Assembly: GCF_001045675.1 (NCBI RefSeq)
Contig: NZ_LEKT01000030.1
Coordinates: 1 to 34,259 of the forward strand
Direction of reading: 5' to 3'
Source of the DNA: Megasphaera cerevisiae DSM 20462
GTDB lineage: Bacteria; Bacillota; Negativicutes; Veillonellales; Megasphaeraceae
Length of the DNA: 34,259 nucleotides
A program made the translations under genes and the position numbers. Shown piece by piece: positions 7,621 to 16,541 of this stretch (the stretch's first letter is position 1; the number at the start of each line of letters is the position of its first letter). The notes beneath the pieces are model-generated. The model did no database searches. It saw only the letters and a list, made by a program, of their open reading frames with translations, and had not been told where the DNA came from.

Positions 7621-8132
7621 CAGCGTATCCTTCCTTCTGTCAATATAACGTCAGTCATTGTCAAATCATAAAACACCGCATGAATCAGATTAGCCGCTTC
7701 ACGGGGATCTATCAAAACCTGTTGTCCCCGCATGCCTGCACTCAGACTGATAGCTTCATGAGATGTGGCAGATTTATCAATATAGGTGGGAAATTGTTTT
7801 TTCATGCCAATGGGAGAACAACCACCGCGTATATAACCGGTCAGGCCGAGAAGATCCTTGACGTGGAGAAGATGGACACTTTTATTGCCGCTGCAGGCGG
7901 CGGCCTTTTTCAAATCCAGTTCTTTGTTGCTGGGAATGCAGAAAACAACGGGACCGGTTTTATTACCCTGACCGACCAGTGTTTTAAATACCTGTTCCGG
8001 ATTCATACCGAGCTCTGCAGCGGCGTGAACTCCAGATAAATCTTCTTCCGAATAACTATAAGCCTTCGTCGAATAGGCGATCTTTTCTTTATCTAAAATA
8101 CGCATGACATTTGTCTTTTTTGTTTTTGCCAT
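7620..8132 (-). CDS. ybaK: YbaK/EbsC-type aminoacyl-tRNA deacylase
   Basis: A 170-residue protein of the YbaK/ProX editing family, which in characterised members hydrolyses mischarged Cys-tRNA(Pro). The N-terminus (KTNVMRILDKEKIAY) and the core blocks VFKTLVGQG, VFCIPSNKELDLKKAA and GYIRGGCSPIGMKK are typical; the GGCSPIG loop lies in the substrate pocket and Lys in ELDLKK is the usual conserved lysine. A GGGAGG ribosome binding site stands upstream of the ATG. It is the first gene of a two-gene unit with the uracil-DNA glycosylase, linked by a one-base overlap. The two have no obvious common pathway. Confidence 0.92.
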   Translation of the reverse strand: MAKTKKTNVMRILDKEKIAYSTKAYSYSEEDLSGVHAAAELGMNPEQVFKTLVGQGNKTGPVVFCIPSNKELDLKKAAACSGNKSVHLLHVKDLLGLTGYIRGGCSPIGMKKQFPTYIDKSATSHEAISLSAGMRGQQVLIDPREAANLIHAVFYDLTMTDVILTEGRIR

Positions 8133-8229
8133 GCCAACGCCTCCCTTGTATATCTATATAAAAAACTAAATATACTATAGCATATTTGTCAGAGAGTGAA
8201 AAGCAGCTGAAAAGAAGCCGGCAGATATA

Positions 8230-8258
8230 TTGTTTTTCTGGTATAAGTCTTTTATAAT
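8230..8258 (+). promoter_or_regulatory. Sigma-70-type promoter of the amidase/AEC/M20 cassette
   Basis: TTGTTT (8230-8235), a 17-base spacer and a perfect TATAAT (8253-8258). The predicted start of transcription is about 40 bases ahead of the first gene's ATG. Confidence 0.65.
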
Positions 8259-8302
8259 AAAATAAACACTGAATGTTGTAGGTATTGAAAGGAGGGATTA
8301 CG

Positions 8303-9088
8303 ATGAAAATCTCGGCAATTCAATTTGCAATTGCTTCTGGCAATGTGGAAAAAAATTATCAAATAACTGAACAATATATTCGGGCTGCGGCGTCTCAGCA
8401 TGCTGATATTATCGTTCTGTCAGAAATGTGGAATACGTCTTTTTATCCTGAAAATGTCAAAGATCTTGCGGATAATGATGGTAAGCGTACGCGGGCATTT
8501 CTGTCTTGTTTAGCAAGGGAATATAAGGTTAATATTGTGGGAGGTTCCGTAGCAAACCGGCGGGGAGCGCATGTGTATAATACGACGTATATCGTGGATC
8601 GAGAGGGGCAAATCGTTTCAGCGTATGATAAAGTACATCTGTTTACACCGGGCCATGAAGATGAAGTGTTTGCGGCCGGTAATCAGCCTGCTGTGTTTGA
8701 ATTGGACGGAATTAAAATGGCGTCTGTTACGTGCTATGACCTGCGCTTCTGTGAATGGGTGCGCATGGCCGCCTTGGCGGAAGCGCAGATTTTGTTTGTT
8801 CCGGCGGCATGGCCGCAGCCCCGCTTGGAGCATTGGCAGATTTTGAACAGAGCGAGGGCGATAGAAAATCAATTTTTTGTTATTGCTGTCAACAGCTGTG
8901 GTAAAGCCGGTTCGTATCAGTTTTGCGGGCATTCCATGATCATTGATCCATGGGGCGCGGTGCTTTCCCAGGGAGACGGGCGGGAACAAATCATTACGGC
9001 AGATGCAGATATGTCTGTTATTCAAAAAATCAGAGAACGTATCAATGTATTCCGGGACCGTCGTCCTGACTTATATGACTTGCGTTAA
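8303..9088 (+). CDS. Carbon-nitrogen hydrolase (nitrilase superfamily, omega-amidase-like)
   Basis: The start is taken at ATG 8303; an upstream in-frame TTG at 8285 is rejected because the GGAGGG ribosome binding site lies inside that extension. The 261-residue product has the full catalytic triad of the superfamily: Glu41 in VLSEMWNTSF, Lys110 in YDKVHLF and Cys144 in VTCYDLRF. The second glutamate region and the GHSMIIDPWG block near the C-terminus are present. CYDLRF is the motif of the omega-amidase/Nit2 branch, which deamidates alpha-ketoglutaramate and alpha-ketosuccinamate. The exact substrate is not certain. It is the first gene of a cassette with a transporter and an M20 hydrolase. 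Confidence 0.9.
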   Translation: MKISAIQFAIASGNVEKNYQITEQYIRAAASQHADIIVLSEMWNTSFYPENVKDLADNDGKRTRAFLSCLAREYKVNIVGGSVANRRGAHVYNTTYIVDREGQIVSAYDKVHLFTPGHEDEVFAAGNQPAVFELDGIKMASVTCYDLRFCEWVRMAALAEAQILFVPAAWPQPRLEHWQILNRARAIENQFFVIAVNSCGKAGSYQFCGHSMIIDPWGAVLSQGDGREQIITADADMSVIQKIRERINVFRDRRPDLYDLR

Positions 9089-9103
9089 AAAGGGGATTAG
9101 GAT

Positions 9104-10054
9104 ATGGCGGGAGCATTGCACGGGCTGCAGGGAATTTTTGAAGTGTTGTTTATTATTGCGATAGGATTTATTCTTTCTAAAAAGGGATGGTTTGAAGCTA
9201 AGACGAGTGCCTTGTTGACAAAGCTGGTGATGAAAATAGCGCTGCCATTATATATGCTTTGCCAGCTTGAACGGGATTTTACGCACGATTCTCTTTTGAG
9301 TCTGGCTCCGGATTTGCTTCTCCCTATTGTTTCTATTCTTTTAGCATATGCTGTTGGTCGTATGGCGGCGGCAGCGCTTCATATACGAAAGGATAGGCAG
9401 GGTGTATTTATTACCTGTTTCTTTATTGCCAATACCATTTTCATCGGCCTGCCGGTTAATTTGGCTTTGTTTGGGACTAAAAGTGTACCTGCCTGTATGC
9501 TGTATTACATGGTGAACACGACCATGTTTTGGACTTTAGGCGTATATCATATTGTCAATGATAGTACGGGCGGCAAGGGAAATATGCCGCTTTTTTCTAT
9601 ACAGACTTTAAAAAAAGTGTTTTCTCCGCCGCTGCTGGGTTTTCTGGCTGGTCTTGCCCTCATTATGGCCAATATCAGGCTGCCGGAATTTATTCTTGTA
9701 TCCTTTCAATACGTGGGCAATTTGGCAACTCCGTTATCGCTGATGGTGATTGGCATTGAAATGAGCGGTATTTCCCTGGCGTCCGTTCGGTGGGATCGGG
9801 ACATTATTGGCGCATTGATCGGACGGTTTATTGTATGTCCAGTCTGCGTTCTTGTGTTGCTGCCGTTTATTCCAGTGACGGACATGTCGGCAAAAGTCTT
9901 TGCCATGCAGGCTAGTATGCCGGCGATGACTCAGATGACCGTTGTTGCCAAGGCGGTGGGAGCGGATGTCCGGTATTCAACGGAGGTCAGCTTTATTACG
10001 GTACTGCTGGGAATTATAGTTATACCGTTATATATGTTTATTGTAGGCGGTTAA
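9104..10054 (+). CDS. AEC-family transporter (auxin efflux carrier-like permease)
   Basis: A 316-residue integral membrane protein with about ten hydrophobic segments, beginning with GIFEVLFIIAIGFILSKKGW and ending with FITVLLGIIVIPLYMFIVGG. The two-half layout and the internal LATPLSLMVIGIEMSG segment are typical of bacterial AEC carriers, which move small carboxylates such as malate or malonate and sometimes amino-acid derivatives. It starts 15 bases after the amidase gene and ends 37 bases before the M20 gene. The context suggests that it carries a substrate or product of these hydrolases. The direction of transport and the ligand are unknown. Confidence 0.9.
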   Translation: MAGALHGLQGIFEVLFIIAIGFILSKKGWFEAKTSALLTKLVMKIALPLYMLCQLERDFTHDSLLSLAPDLLLPIVSILLAYAVGRMAAAALHIRKDRQGVFITCFFIANTIFIGLPVNLALFGTKSVPACMLYYMVNTTMFWTLGVYHIVNDSTGGKGNMPLFSIQTLKKVFSPPLLGFLAGLALIMANIRLPEFILVSFQYVGNLATPLSLMVIGIEMSGISLASVRWDRDIIGALIGRFIVCPVCVLVLLPFIPVTDMSAKVFAMQASMPAMTQMTVVAKAVGADVRYSTEVSFITVLLGIIVIPLYMFIVGG

Positions 10055-10091
10055 AGAATGGTGTTTCCGGAGTTGAGATGCAGGAGGGGTT

Positions 10092-11258
10092 ATGTCTTTG
10101 ATTGATGTATTTAAACAAGGTATACAGGCGCATTGTTCAGACGCTTTTGCTTTGAATTATCAGATTGCCAATGATCCGGAGCTTTCAGGAGAAGAGTTTC
10201 GTGCTTGTGCGGCTCACGTTGCACTATGTCATGCGTCAGGTATGGAAATAATTGAACAGTTTGCCGATCAGCTGACAGCATATAAAGCTGTCGTTTGCCG
10301 CTCTGTTGCGCCGGTTATGAAGGTGGCTCTTTTGGCAGAGTACGATGCCCTGCCAGGCATTGGACATGGCTGTGGTCATTCTGCCAGCGGTGCAATCAGC
10401 TTTTTAGCTGCCGCGGCTTTTCATGTGATGAAGAATTTGCCCGTTGATATTGACTTGATCGGCACACCGGACGAAGAATTGCATGGTGGTAAGGTCGCCA
10501 TGTGCCGGCGATATATTTTTACTGAATATGATCTGGCTGTTATGGTACACATGTCGCCAAATCAGACGACGGCGAATTCACATTTTTTGGCATTGAGTGA
10601 TTATCGCATCCAATTTCACGGACAGACAGCCCATGCGGCAAGCGATCCCTGGCACGGGCGAAATGCCCTCAATGGGGCTACTTTGGCTATGCATGCTATT
10701 GATATGCTGCGGCAGCATGTGCAGCCAGATAGCCGTATCGGCACATATATCGTTAATGGTGGTGCCGCATCAAATATTATTCCGGATTACGCCGAATTGG
10801 AATGCTGTATTCGGCATACGGAACGGGCATATTTGAATATAATTGTAGATAAAATTATGAATTGCTTTAAAGGTGCGGCAATTGCTACGGAAACTACCTA
10901 TGATGTTCGTCAGGTAGGCTATGAGTTTGACAATATGGTATGGAATGAAGCGGCTACAGAGGCGGTGCGGACTATCTTGCGGGACATGCATATTCCGTTT
11001 ACGGAACCGGCGGGCTGCGGCAGTTCCGATATTGGCAATGTGAGCCATCAATGCCCGGCGCTCCATCTCCATTTGGCGATGGGAGATACTTTTTACCCGG
11101 ACCATTCTGTACAAATTGCCAATATGGTAAAAAATAAAAAAATAGAGCCTGTAATTCTGCAGGGCGCAGAAATTATTGGACGGCTTGTGATCAACATGGC
11201 CGGAGATGCAGTCCTGCGAAAAGCAGTAAAAGAAGAGTTTAGAGGGCAATCCCAATGA
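10092..11258 (+). CDS. M20-family amidohydrolase (M20D, aminoacylase/AbgB-like)
   Basis: A 388-residue zinc hydrolase. Metal and catalytic motifs are visible: LLAEYDALPGIGHGCGH with His92, TPDEELHGGK with the catalytic Glu128/Glu129 pair, VHMSP, and a final HLHLAMGDTFYPDHS. The dimerisation domain lies between, with FHGQTAHAASDPWHGRNAL, as in M20D enzymes that cleave N-acyl or N-aryl amino acids (indole-acetyl-amino acids, p-aminobenzoyl-glutamate, hippurate). GGAGGGG precedes the ATG. It is the last gene of the cassette, followed by a strong terminator. Together the three genes look like uptake and hydrolysis of an amide-linked amino-acid derivative, which is inference. Confidence 0.9.
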   Translation: MSLIDVFKQGIQAHCSDAFALNYQIANDPELSGEEFRACAAHVALCHASGMEIIEQFADQLTAYKAVVCRSVAPVMKVALLAEYDALPGIGHGCGHSASGAISFLAAAAFHVMKNLPVDIDLIGTPDEELHGGKVAMCRRYIFTEYDLAVMVHMSPNQTTANSHFLALSDYRIQFHGQTAHAASDPWHGRNALNGATLAMHAIDMLRQHVQPDSRIGTYIVNGGAASNIIPDYAELECCIRHTERAYLNIIVDKIMNCFKGAAIATETTYDVRQVGYEFDNMVWNEAATEAVRTILRDMHIPFTEPAGCGSSDIGNVSHQCPALHLHLAMGDTFYPDHSVQIANMVKNKKIEPVILQGAEIIGRLVINMAGDAVLRKAVKEEFRGQSQ

Positions 11259-11313
11259 TAGCCCCATAGAGATAGGTAACTGAATTAGAAACGGGTCTAT
11301 ATACGTAAACGAA

Positions 11314-11354
11314 AGCAGCCTTCTACACCTTGACAGGTGTGGAGGCTGCTTTTT
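11314..11354. terminator. Intrinsic terminator, probably bidirectional
   Basis: AGCAGCC and ACACC pair with GGTGT and GGCTGCT around a TTGACA loop, and T's follow at once. In the other direction the same stem is followed by TTTCGTTT, so it can also end gdhA transcription. It lies between the convergent M20 and gdhA genes. Confidence 0.8.
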
Positions 11355-11477
11355 ATATTGCTGATCACGTAAACTGTATTTACACAGGTGAAAATTATAT
11401 ATAGTGTATTGTGCTTTGGCATCTTGGTTGTGTTGAAACGTCAGTTTGAAGCTCTTTTGAACTTATTTTATACGTTT

Positions 11478-12827
11478 TTAGAATGCGCCCTGCGCAAGCA
11501 TGGCATCAGCTACCCGTTCAAAACCAGCGATGTTAGCTCCAGCTACGAGATTATAGCCTAGGCCGTTTCTGGCAGCAGCATCCTTGCAGTTATTGTAAAT
11601 TGTGTTCATGATTTCATGGAGACGGGCGTCGACCTCTTCCGCAGTCCATACGAGACGTTCGCTGTTTTGGCTCATTTCGAGGGCAGATACAGCTACGCCA
11701 CCGGCGTTTACTGCTTTAGACGGAGCTACAATCATGTCCTTTTGTTCCATTAAGTATCTGAGAGCATCATTGGTGGTAGGCATGTTAGCGACTTCAATAT
11801 AATACCGCACATGGTTTGCCGCGATTTGTTTGGCCTCTGTCATGTGCACATCGTTCTGCATTGCTGAAGGCATAATAATATCGGCTTTTCTGCTCCAAGG
11901 TTTTTCGCCGGGGAAGAATTCCACGCCGAACTTATCGGCATAGTCCTGTACGCGGTTACGGCCGCTGTTGCGCATTTCCACTAAATATTCGATCTTTTCT
12001 TCTGTGATTACACCAGCGGGATCATATACATAGCCATCAGGGCCGGACAAGGTAACGACTTTGGCACCGAGTTCTGCGGCTTTTTTGCAAATGCCCCAGG
12101 TTACATTGCCGAAACCAGCGGCGGCAATTGTTTTGTCTTTGATATCCTGTCCGTCATCTTTTAATACATTTTCTAAAAAGTACACCGCACCGTAGCCCGT
12201 TGCTTCCGGTCGAATACGGGAACCGCCAAAGCTAAAGCCTTTGCCGGTCAACACGCCGTTTTCAAAAGCGCCCTTCAAACGACGGTATTCGCCGAAAAGA
12301 TAGCCGATTTCGCGGCCGCCAACACCCATATCACCGGCTGGAACGTCGATGTCGGGACCAATATAACGATAGAGACCTTGCATGAAGCTCTGGCAGAACC
12401 GCATGATTTCTGCATCAGATTTTCCGGTAGGATCAAAGTCAGAGCCACCCTTTGCGCCACCAATAGGCAGACCAGTCAAAGCATTTTTAAAAATTTGTTC
12501 GAATCCGAGGAACTTAATAATACCGGGGTATACGTTTTTCTGAAAACGCAGGCCGCCTTTGTAAGGTCCGATAGCGCCGTTGAATTGAAAACGATAGCCT
12601 GTGTTAGTATGGTAATCACCGGCGTCATCTTGCCATACAACCCGGAAAGTGAATTGACGTTCTGGCTCAACCAAGCGGTTGAGAAGATCAACCTTTTCGT
12701 ATTCAGGGTGTTTTTCAACGACGGGTTCGATCGAGGAAAATACTTCTTCTACGGTTTGTACAAATTCAGGTTCATTCGCGTACTTGGTTCTCACTTTTTC
12801 AACAACAGATTCAAGATACTTGTTCAT
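11478..12827 (-). CDS. gdhA: Glutamate dehydrogenase, hexameric type
   Basis: Interconverts 2-oxoglutarate plus ammonia and glutamate using NAD(P)H. I use ATG at 12825-12827, because GAGGTG lies six bases before it; earlier in-frame GTG and ATG codons overlap that ribosome binding site. The 449-residue product matches hexameric bacterial enzymes. The substrate-binding block GPYKGGLRFQKNVYPG, the catalytic-lysine region GGAKGGSDFDP (Lys near 125), PAGDMGVGGREIGYLFGEY and the Rossmann core AAAGFGNVTWG are all present. The cofactor preference cannot be read with certainty. It is transcribed away from fbp. A possible TTTTCA-17-TATGAT promoter lies about 65-95 bases upstream. Confidence 0.96.
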   Translation of the reverse strand: MNKYLESVVEKVRTKYANEPEFVQTVEEVFSSIEPVVEKHPEYEKVDLLNRLVEPERQFTFRVVWQDDAGDYHTNTGYRFQFNGAIGPYKGGLRFQKNVYPGIIKFLGFEQIFKNALTGLPIGGAKGGSDFDPTGKSDAEIMRFCQSFMQGLYRYIGPDIDVPAGDMGVGGREIGYLFGEYRRLKGAFENGVLTGKGFSFGGSRIRPEATGYGAVYFLENVLKDDGQDIKDKTIAAAGFGNVTWGICKKAAELGAKVVTLSGPDGYVYDPAGVITEEKIEYLVEMRNSGRNRVQDYADKFGVEFFPGEKPWSRKADIIMPSAMQNDVHMTEAKQIAANHVRYYIEVANMPTTNDALRYLMEQKDMIVAPSKAVNAGGVAVSALEMSQNSERLVWTAEEVDARLHEIMNTIYNNCKDAAARNGLGYNLVAGANIAGFERVADAMLAQGAF

Positions 12828-13226
12828 TAACATCACCTCATATAAAATTTGTATACCTCAATAATGCTTTCCATAGCCACATCATAGCATCTTTTTTTGT
12901 GTTTGAAAATACCGCAATGTGAAAATAACTTTTGTTTATAGAAAATATAGAATCGAAAAAATACGGATGTCATAAAAAAAATTGGTATTTAAGCAAAATG
13001 GGTAAACAAATAAAAAGACAAAGCAGCAATATTCATAAAAAGTATTTGAAATATAATTAAACGGCATAAATAAAAAGAGGCTATATTGTTTTTGAATTAT
13101 TCATATAATTACAGAGAGAGTCAATATGTGTTTATCCTCTAGCCACTTTTCTGAACATAGAGTACAATAAAAGAAAGTAAAAGGGTAAATCGTATACTAT
13201 ATTAAAGAAAAGAGGACTACTGTATC
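12828..13226. other. AT-rich divergent intergenic region between gdhA and fbp
   Basis: I find no gene here. It must hold both promoters. TACAAT at 13163-13168 is a possible -10 box for fbp but has no good -35 partner, and TATAAT at 13104-13109 likewise. I see no strong inverted repeat. Confidence 0.5.
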
Positions 13227-15140
13227 ATGGAAACCTATGGAACTTATTCTGACTATTATTTACGATATCTTGAATTATTGTCTAAAGAATATCCGACACA
13301 GGCGGCTACCTTTACGGAAATTATCAACTTGCAGGCTATTGTTAATCTGCCTAAGGGGACCGAGCATTTTATGAGTGATTTGCACGGTGAATATGAGGCT
13401 TTTTATCATATTTTGAATAATTGTTCTGGTGTCATCCGTGAAAAAGTAGAAATGATTTTTGCCAATTCCATGACGCCGGAGGAACGGGATGATTTACTAA
13501 CTCTTATTTATTATCCTAAAGAAAAATTGGATTTGCTTAAACGTCAGCATATAGTAACTGATGATTGGGCCCGAACAACGTTGAATCATTTGATTCGTCT
13601 GGCTAAGTTGCTGTCATCTAAATATACCCGTTCTAAAGTCCGTAAGGCAATGCCGCCGGCTTTTCGATTTGTTATTGATGAACTGCTGCATTCACAGCCG
13701 GACGAAGATAAGAACCGGCATGTATATCATTCTAAAATTTTTGATACTATTTTGGAAACGGGCAGTACACGTCAATTTATCTATGCGTTAGCGAATCTGA
13801 TTAAACGTCTGGCTGTAGATCATTTGCATATTATCGGGGATATTTATGACCGCGGCCCGCATGCTGACAAAATTATGGATAATCTTATGCATCATCATTC
13901 TCTGGATATTCAGTGGGGGAATCATGATGTTCTTTGGATGGGTGCCGCGGCCGGCAGTCAGGCATGCATTGCCAATGTGCTGCGTAATAATATCAGATAT
14001 CATAATATGGAAATTTTAGAAAGCGGTTACGGCATCAGTCTGAGACCGTTGGCGTTATTTGCATTGGACAGATATCGACAGGAAGATGGCATTGAACCGA
14101 TGGTCAAGGCTATTAACGTGATATTATGCAAGCTGGAGGGACAGGCTGTTTTCAGGCATCCTGAATATAATATGGATGACCGCCTTTTGTTTCATAAGAT
14201 TAATCTAAAACAGGGGACGATTACCTTGGGAAATCAGACGTATCCGCTGATAACGACGGATTTTCCAACGTTTAACCCGCAGGATCCATATACCTTATCA
14301 CCAGAGGAGCACCGCATTATGTCAGATATACAGTCAGAGTTTTTGGAAAGTGAACGACTGCAGCGTCATATGCGTTTTTTGTATAGTCATGGATCGTTGT
14401 ATCGCAGCTGCAACAATAATTTGTTGTTTCATGGCGGTGTCCCATTGAATGCAGATGGCAGTTTTAAAACTATCTATTTCGATGGCAGACCGTATAAAGG
14501 CAGAGAATTCATGGATAAGGCAGATTTTATTGCCCGGCAGGCTTTTGAAAAGCGGGATGAAAGTAGTTTGGACTATATGTGGTATATGTGGTGCGGCACC
14601 GATTCTCCCGTATCCGGCAGAATTGTCAAAACCTTCGAACGCAGTTATATTGCGGATAAGGAGACATGGAAAGAACCGCAGAATGATTATTACCGACTCA
14701 ATCGTGATAAGGATGAATGCATTAAAATTCTTCATGAATTTGGTATTGATTCCCCGCAGGGACATATCATCAACGGCCATACGCCGGTTAAGGTGAAAAA
14801 GGGCGAGAGCCCGATTCGTGCGGAAGGCAGGGAGATTTGTATTGACGGCGGTTTTTGCAAGGCCTATCAGGATTCGACGGGAATTGCCGGTTATACGCTT
14901 ATTTTTAATTCACATGGCATTCGCATTAAGGCGCATTATCCGTTTAAAGATGTGAATCAGGTACTTATGAATAACGTTGATATCGATTCGGAATCCATGC
15001 AGGTAGAAATGGAACCGAAGCGGGTTATGATTGGGGATACTGATAATGGTAAAAAAATATTGCAAATGATTGATGATTTAAACGCCCTTCTTGCGGCATA
15101 CCGCCAGGGAACTATTTTGGAACGAGCAGAAGAAGGATAG
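13227..15140 (+). CDS. fbp: Fructose-1,6-bisphosphatase, class III
   Basis: A 637-residue enzyme of gluconeogenesis that hydrolyses fructose 1,6-bisphosphate to fructose 6-phosphate. The length matches the Firmicute-type class III enzyme (about 640 residues). Calcineurin-like metallophosphatase motifs are present in order: D51-L-H53-GEYEAF, GD205-IYDRG and GN232-HDVLWMG, with INGHTPVK and a final INGH/DGG region (CIDGGFCKAYQ) completing the metal site. AAGAGGAC precedes the ATG with long spacing. It stands alone between divergent gdhA and downstream nhaA. Members of this class are commonly regulated by phosphoenolpyruvate and AMP; nothing in the sequence shows which applies here. Confidence 0.96.
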   Translation: METYGTYSDYYLRYLELLSKEYPTQAATFTEIINLQAIVNLPKGTEHFMSDLHGEYEAFYHILNNCSGVIREKVEMIFANSMTPEERDDLLTLIYYPKEKLDLLKRQHIVTDDWARTTLNHLIRLAKLLSSKYTRSKVRKAMPPAFRFVIDELLHSQPDEDKNRHVYHSKIFDTILETGSTRQFIYALANLIKRLAVDHLHIIGDIYDRGPHADKIMDNLMHHHSLDIQWGNHDVLWMGAAAGSQACIANVLRNNIRYHNMEILESGYGISLRPLALFALDRYRQEDGIEPMVKAINVILCKLEGQAVFRHPEYNMDDRLLFHKINLKQGTITLGNQTYPLITTDFPTFNPQDPYTLSPEEHRIMSDIQSEFLESERLQRHMRFLYSHGSLYRSCNNNLLFHGGVPLNADGSFKTIYFDGRPYKGREFMDKADFIARQAFEKRDESSLDYMWYMWCGTDSPVSGRIVKTFERSYIADKETWKEPQNDYYRLNRDKDECIKILHEFGIDSPQGHIINGHTPVKVKKGESPIRAEGREICIDGGFCKAYQDSTGIAGYTLIFNSHGIRIKAHYPFKDVNQVLMNNVDIDSESMQVEMEPKRVMIGDTDNGKKILQMIDDLNALLAAYRQGTILERAEEG

Positions 15141-15170
15141 CGGTGAGGTTATTATCGGTGCTGCTTTTTT
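15139..15170 (+). terminator. Probable intrinsic terminator of fbp
   Basis: AGCGGTGA and TCGGTGCT can form an imperfect stem with G-U pairs around an eight-base loop, followed within a few bases by six T's. The stem overlaps the fbp stop codon region. Confidence 0.5.
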
Positions 15171-15252
15171 GTGATACAATAACGATATATCTTTAAGGAT
15201 ACGTATGGGGAATAATGAAGAGCAGTCATATATAAGGAGGAACGAATGAAAA

Positions 15253-16461
15253 ATGAAAAAGCGAACACGCCAGTATATTCATAGACAAATCAATCAGATT
15301 ACAACGGCGTTTCAGTATTTTTTTCGTCAGGAATCCTCCAGCGGAATTATATTACTTCTTTGTGCAGTTATTGCGATGATTCTGGCTAATTCCGGATGGG
15401 CAGATATATATGAGCATATTTTACACCGGGAGATTACGATAGGTGCTGGTCAATGGCGTCTGACCATGTCGTTCCTTCATTGGATCAATGACGGCCTTAT
15501 GGCACTATTTTTCTTTGTGATCGGGATGGAAATCAAACGGGAATTTCTTTTTGGGGAACTGAAATCACCGTTGGCTACGATTTTGCCTGTTGCTGCGGCC
15601 ATTGGCGGCATGGTAGTGCCGGCGCTATTATATATTACTTTCAATGCGGGTCAGCCGTCTATGGCCGGCTGGGGAGTCCCAATGGCGACGGATATTGCTT
15701 TTTCTCTCGGGATCTTAGCATTTGCTGCTAAGTCGGCACCGCGCAGTATTGCCGTGTTTCTGACGGTCCTGGCGATTGTAGATGATTTAGGTGGCATTAT
15801 TGTCATTGCATTGTTTTATACCAGCGAGCTTCATATGGCGATGCTGCTTGGTGGAGTGATGGTCATCCTGCTTTTATTTTGGGCTTGCCGCCAAAATATA
15901 CAATCTGTCTGGGTCTATTTAGCCGGCGGTGTTTTTTTATGGTACGCGTTTCTGCAGGGAGGAATTCATCCGACGATTGCCGGTGTACTGCTGGGGTTTG
16001 CGATTCCGGCAGGAAACGGTGGTACGGTAAATCTTCTCCATCGATTGGAGCATAGACTTTCTCCTTGGTCGGCCTATCTGGTCATGCCTGTGTTTGCTTT
16101 AGGAAATGCCGGGATTATGCTTAATGCGGAAAGCGTAGGTACTGTTTTCTCTCCCATTGGGTTGGGGATCATGGCAGGGCTGCTGATTGGCAAACCCTTC
16201 GGAATTTTCATGGCGGTGTACAGCTTGATCCGGCTGGGGATTGTCGCCATGCCAGCGCATGTGACCATGGGGCATTTCCTGGGAGCCGGTATTTTGGGTG
16301 GAATTGGATTTACTATGTCTCTGTTTATCGCGTCGCTGGCATTTCCTGACGGTGGGGATTTAATGACGGCAAAGACGGCCGTCGTAGTGGCATCGGTATG
16401 CGCCGGTCTGGCGGGAACTTGCGTGTTTGCCTGGACGCAGCGCCGCAGACGGGCGAGTTGA
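15253..16461 (+). CDS. nhaA: Na+/H+ antiporter NhaA
   Basis: A 402-residue inner-membrane antiporter that expels Na+ in exchange for protons and helps pH and salt homeostasis. About twelve hydrophobic helices are visible. The ion-binding pair Asp177-Asp178 lies in LAIVDDLGGIIVIALFYT, matching D163/D164 of the E. coli protein, and the unwound helix region GIHPTIAGVLLGFAIP is present. AAGGAGGA stands 11 bases before the ATG; another ATG at 15246 is in a different frame and opens only a short peptide. It is followed within 80 bases by tyrS, which has its own promoter, so the two are not necessarily co-transcribed. Confidence 0.96.
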   Translation: MKKRTRQYIHRQINQITTAFQYFFRQESSSGIILLLCAVIAMILANSGWADIYEHILHREITIGAGQWRLTMSFLHWINDGLMALFFFVIGMEIKREFLFGELKSPLATILPVAAAIGGMVVPALLYITFNAGQPSMAGWGVPMATDIAFSLGILAFAAKSAPRSIAVFLTVLAIVDDLGGIIVIALFYTSELHMAMLLGGVMVILLLFWACRQNIQSVWVYLAGGVFLWYAFLQGGIHPTIAGVLLGFAIPAGNGGTVNLLHRLEHRLSPWSAYLVMPVFALGNAGIMLNAESVGTVFSPIGLGIMAGLLIGKPFGIFMAVYSLIRLGIVAMPAHVTMGHFLGAGILGGIGFTMSLFIASLAFPDGGDLMTAKTAVVVASVCAGLAGTCVFAWTQRRRRAS

Positions 16462-16478
16462 GGAAGCCGCCGTATTTA

Positions 16479-16507
16479 TTGACGGAATCTTGCCGGATGG
16501 GTATAAT
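16479..16507 (+). promoter_or_regulatory. Strong sigma-70-type promoter of tyrS
   Basis: TTGACG (16479-16484), 17 bases, TATAAT (16502-16507). The leader to the tyrS ATG is only about 28 bases, too short for a T-box riboswitch, which is common ahead of Firmicute aminoacyl-tRNA synthetase genes. Confidence 0.8.
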
Positions 16508-16541
16508 GAAGATAATTACTGTATATAAAGGAGCGGGTTTG

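Noticed and set aside
8285-8302. Earlier TTG start for the nitrilase-superfamily gene
   Set aside because: The GGAGGG ribosome binding site for ATG 8303 lies within this stretch.
16508-16541. T-box riboswitch ahead of tyrS
   Set aside because: The promoter leaves a leader of only about 28 bases, too short, and no T-box sequence or antiterminator is visible.
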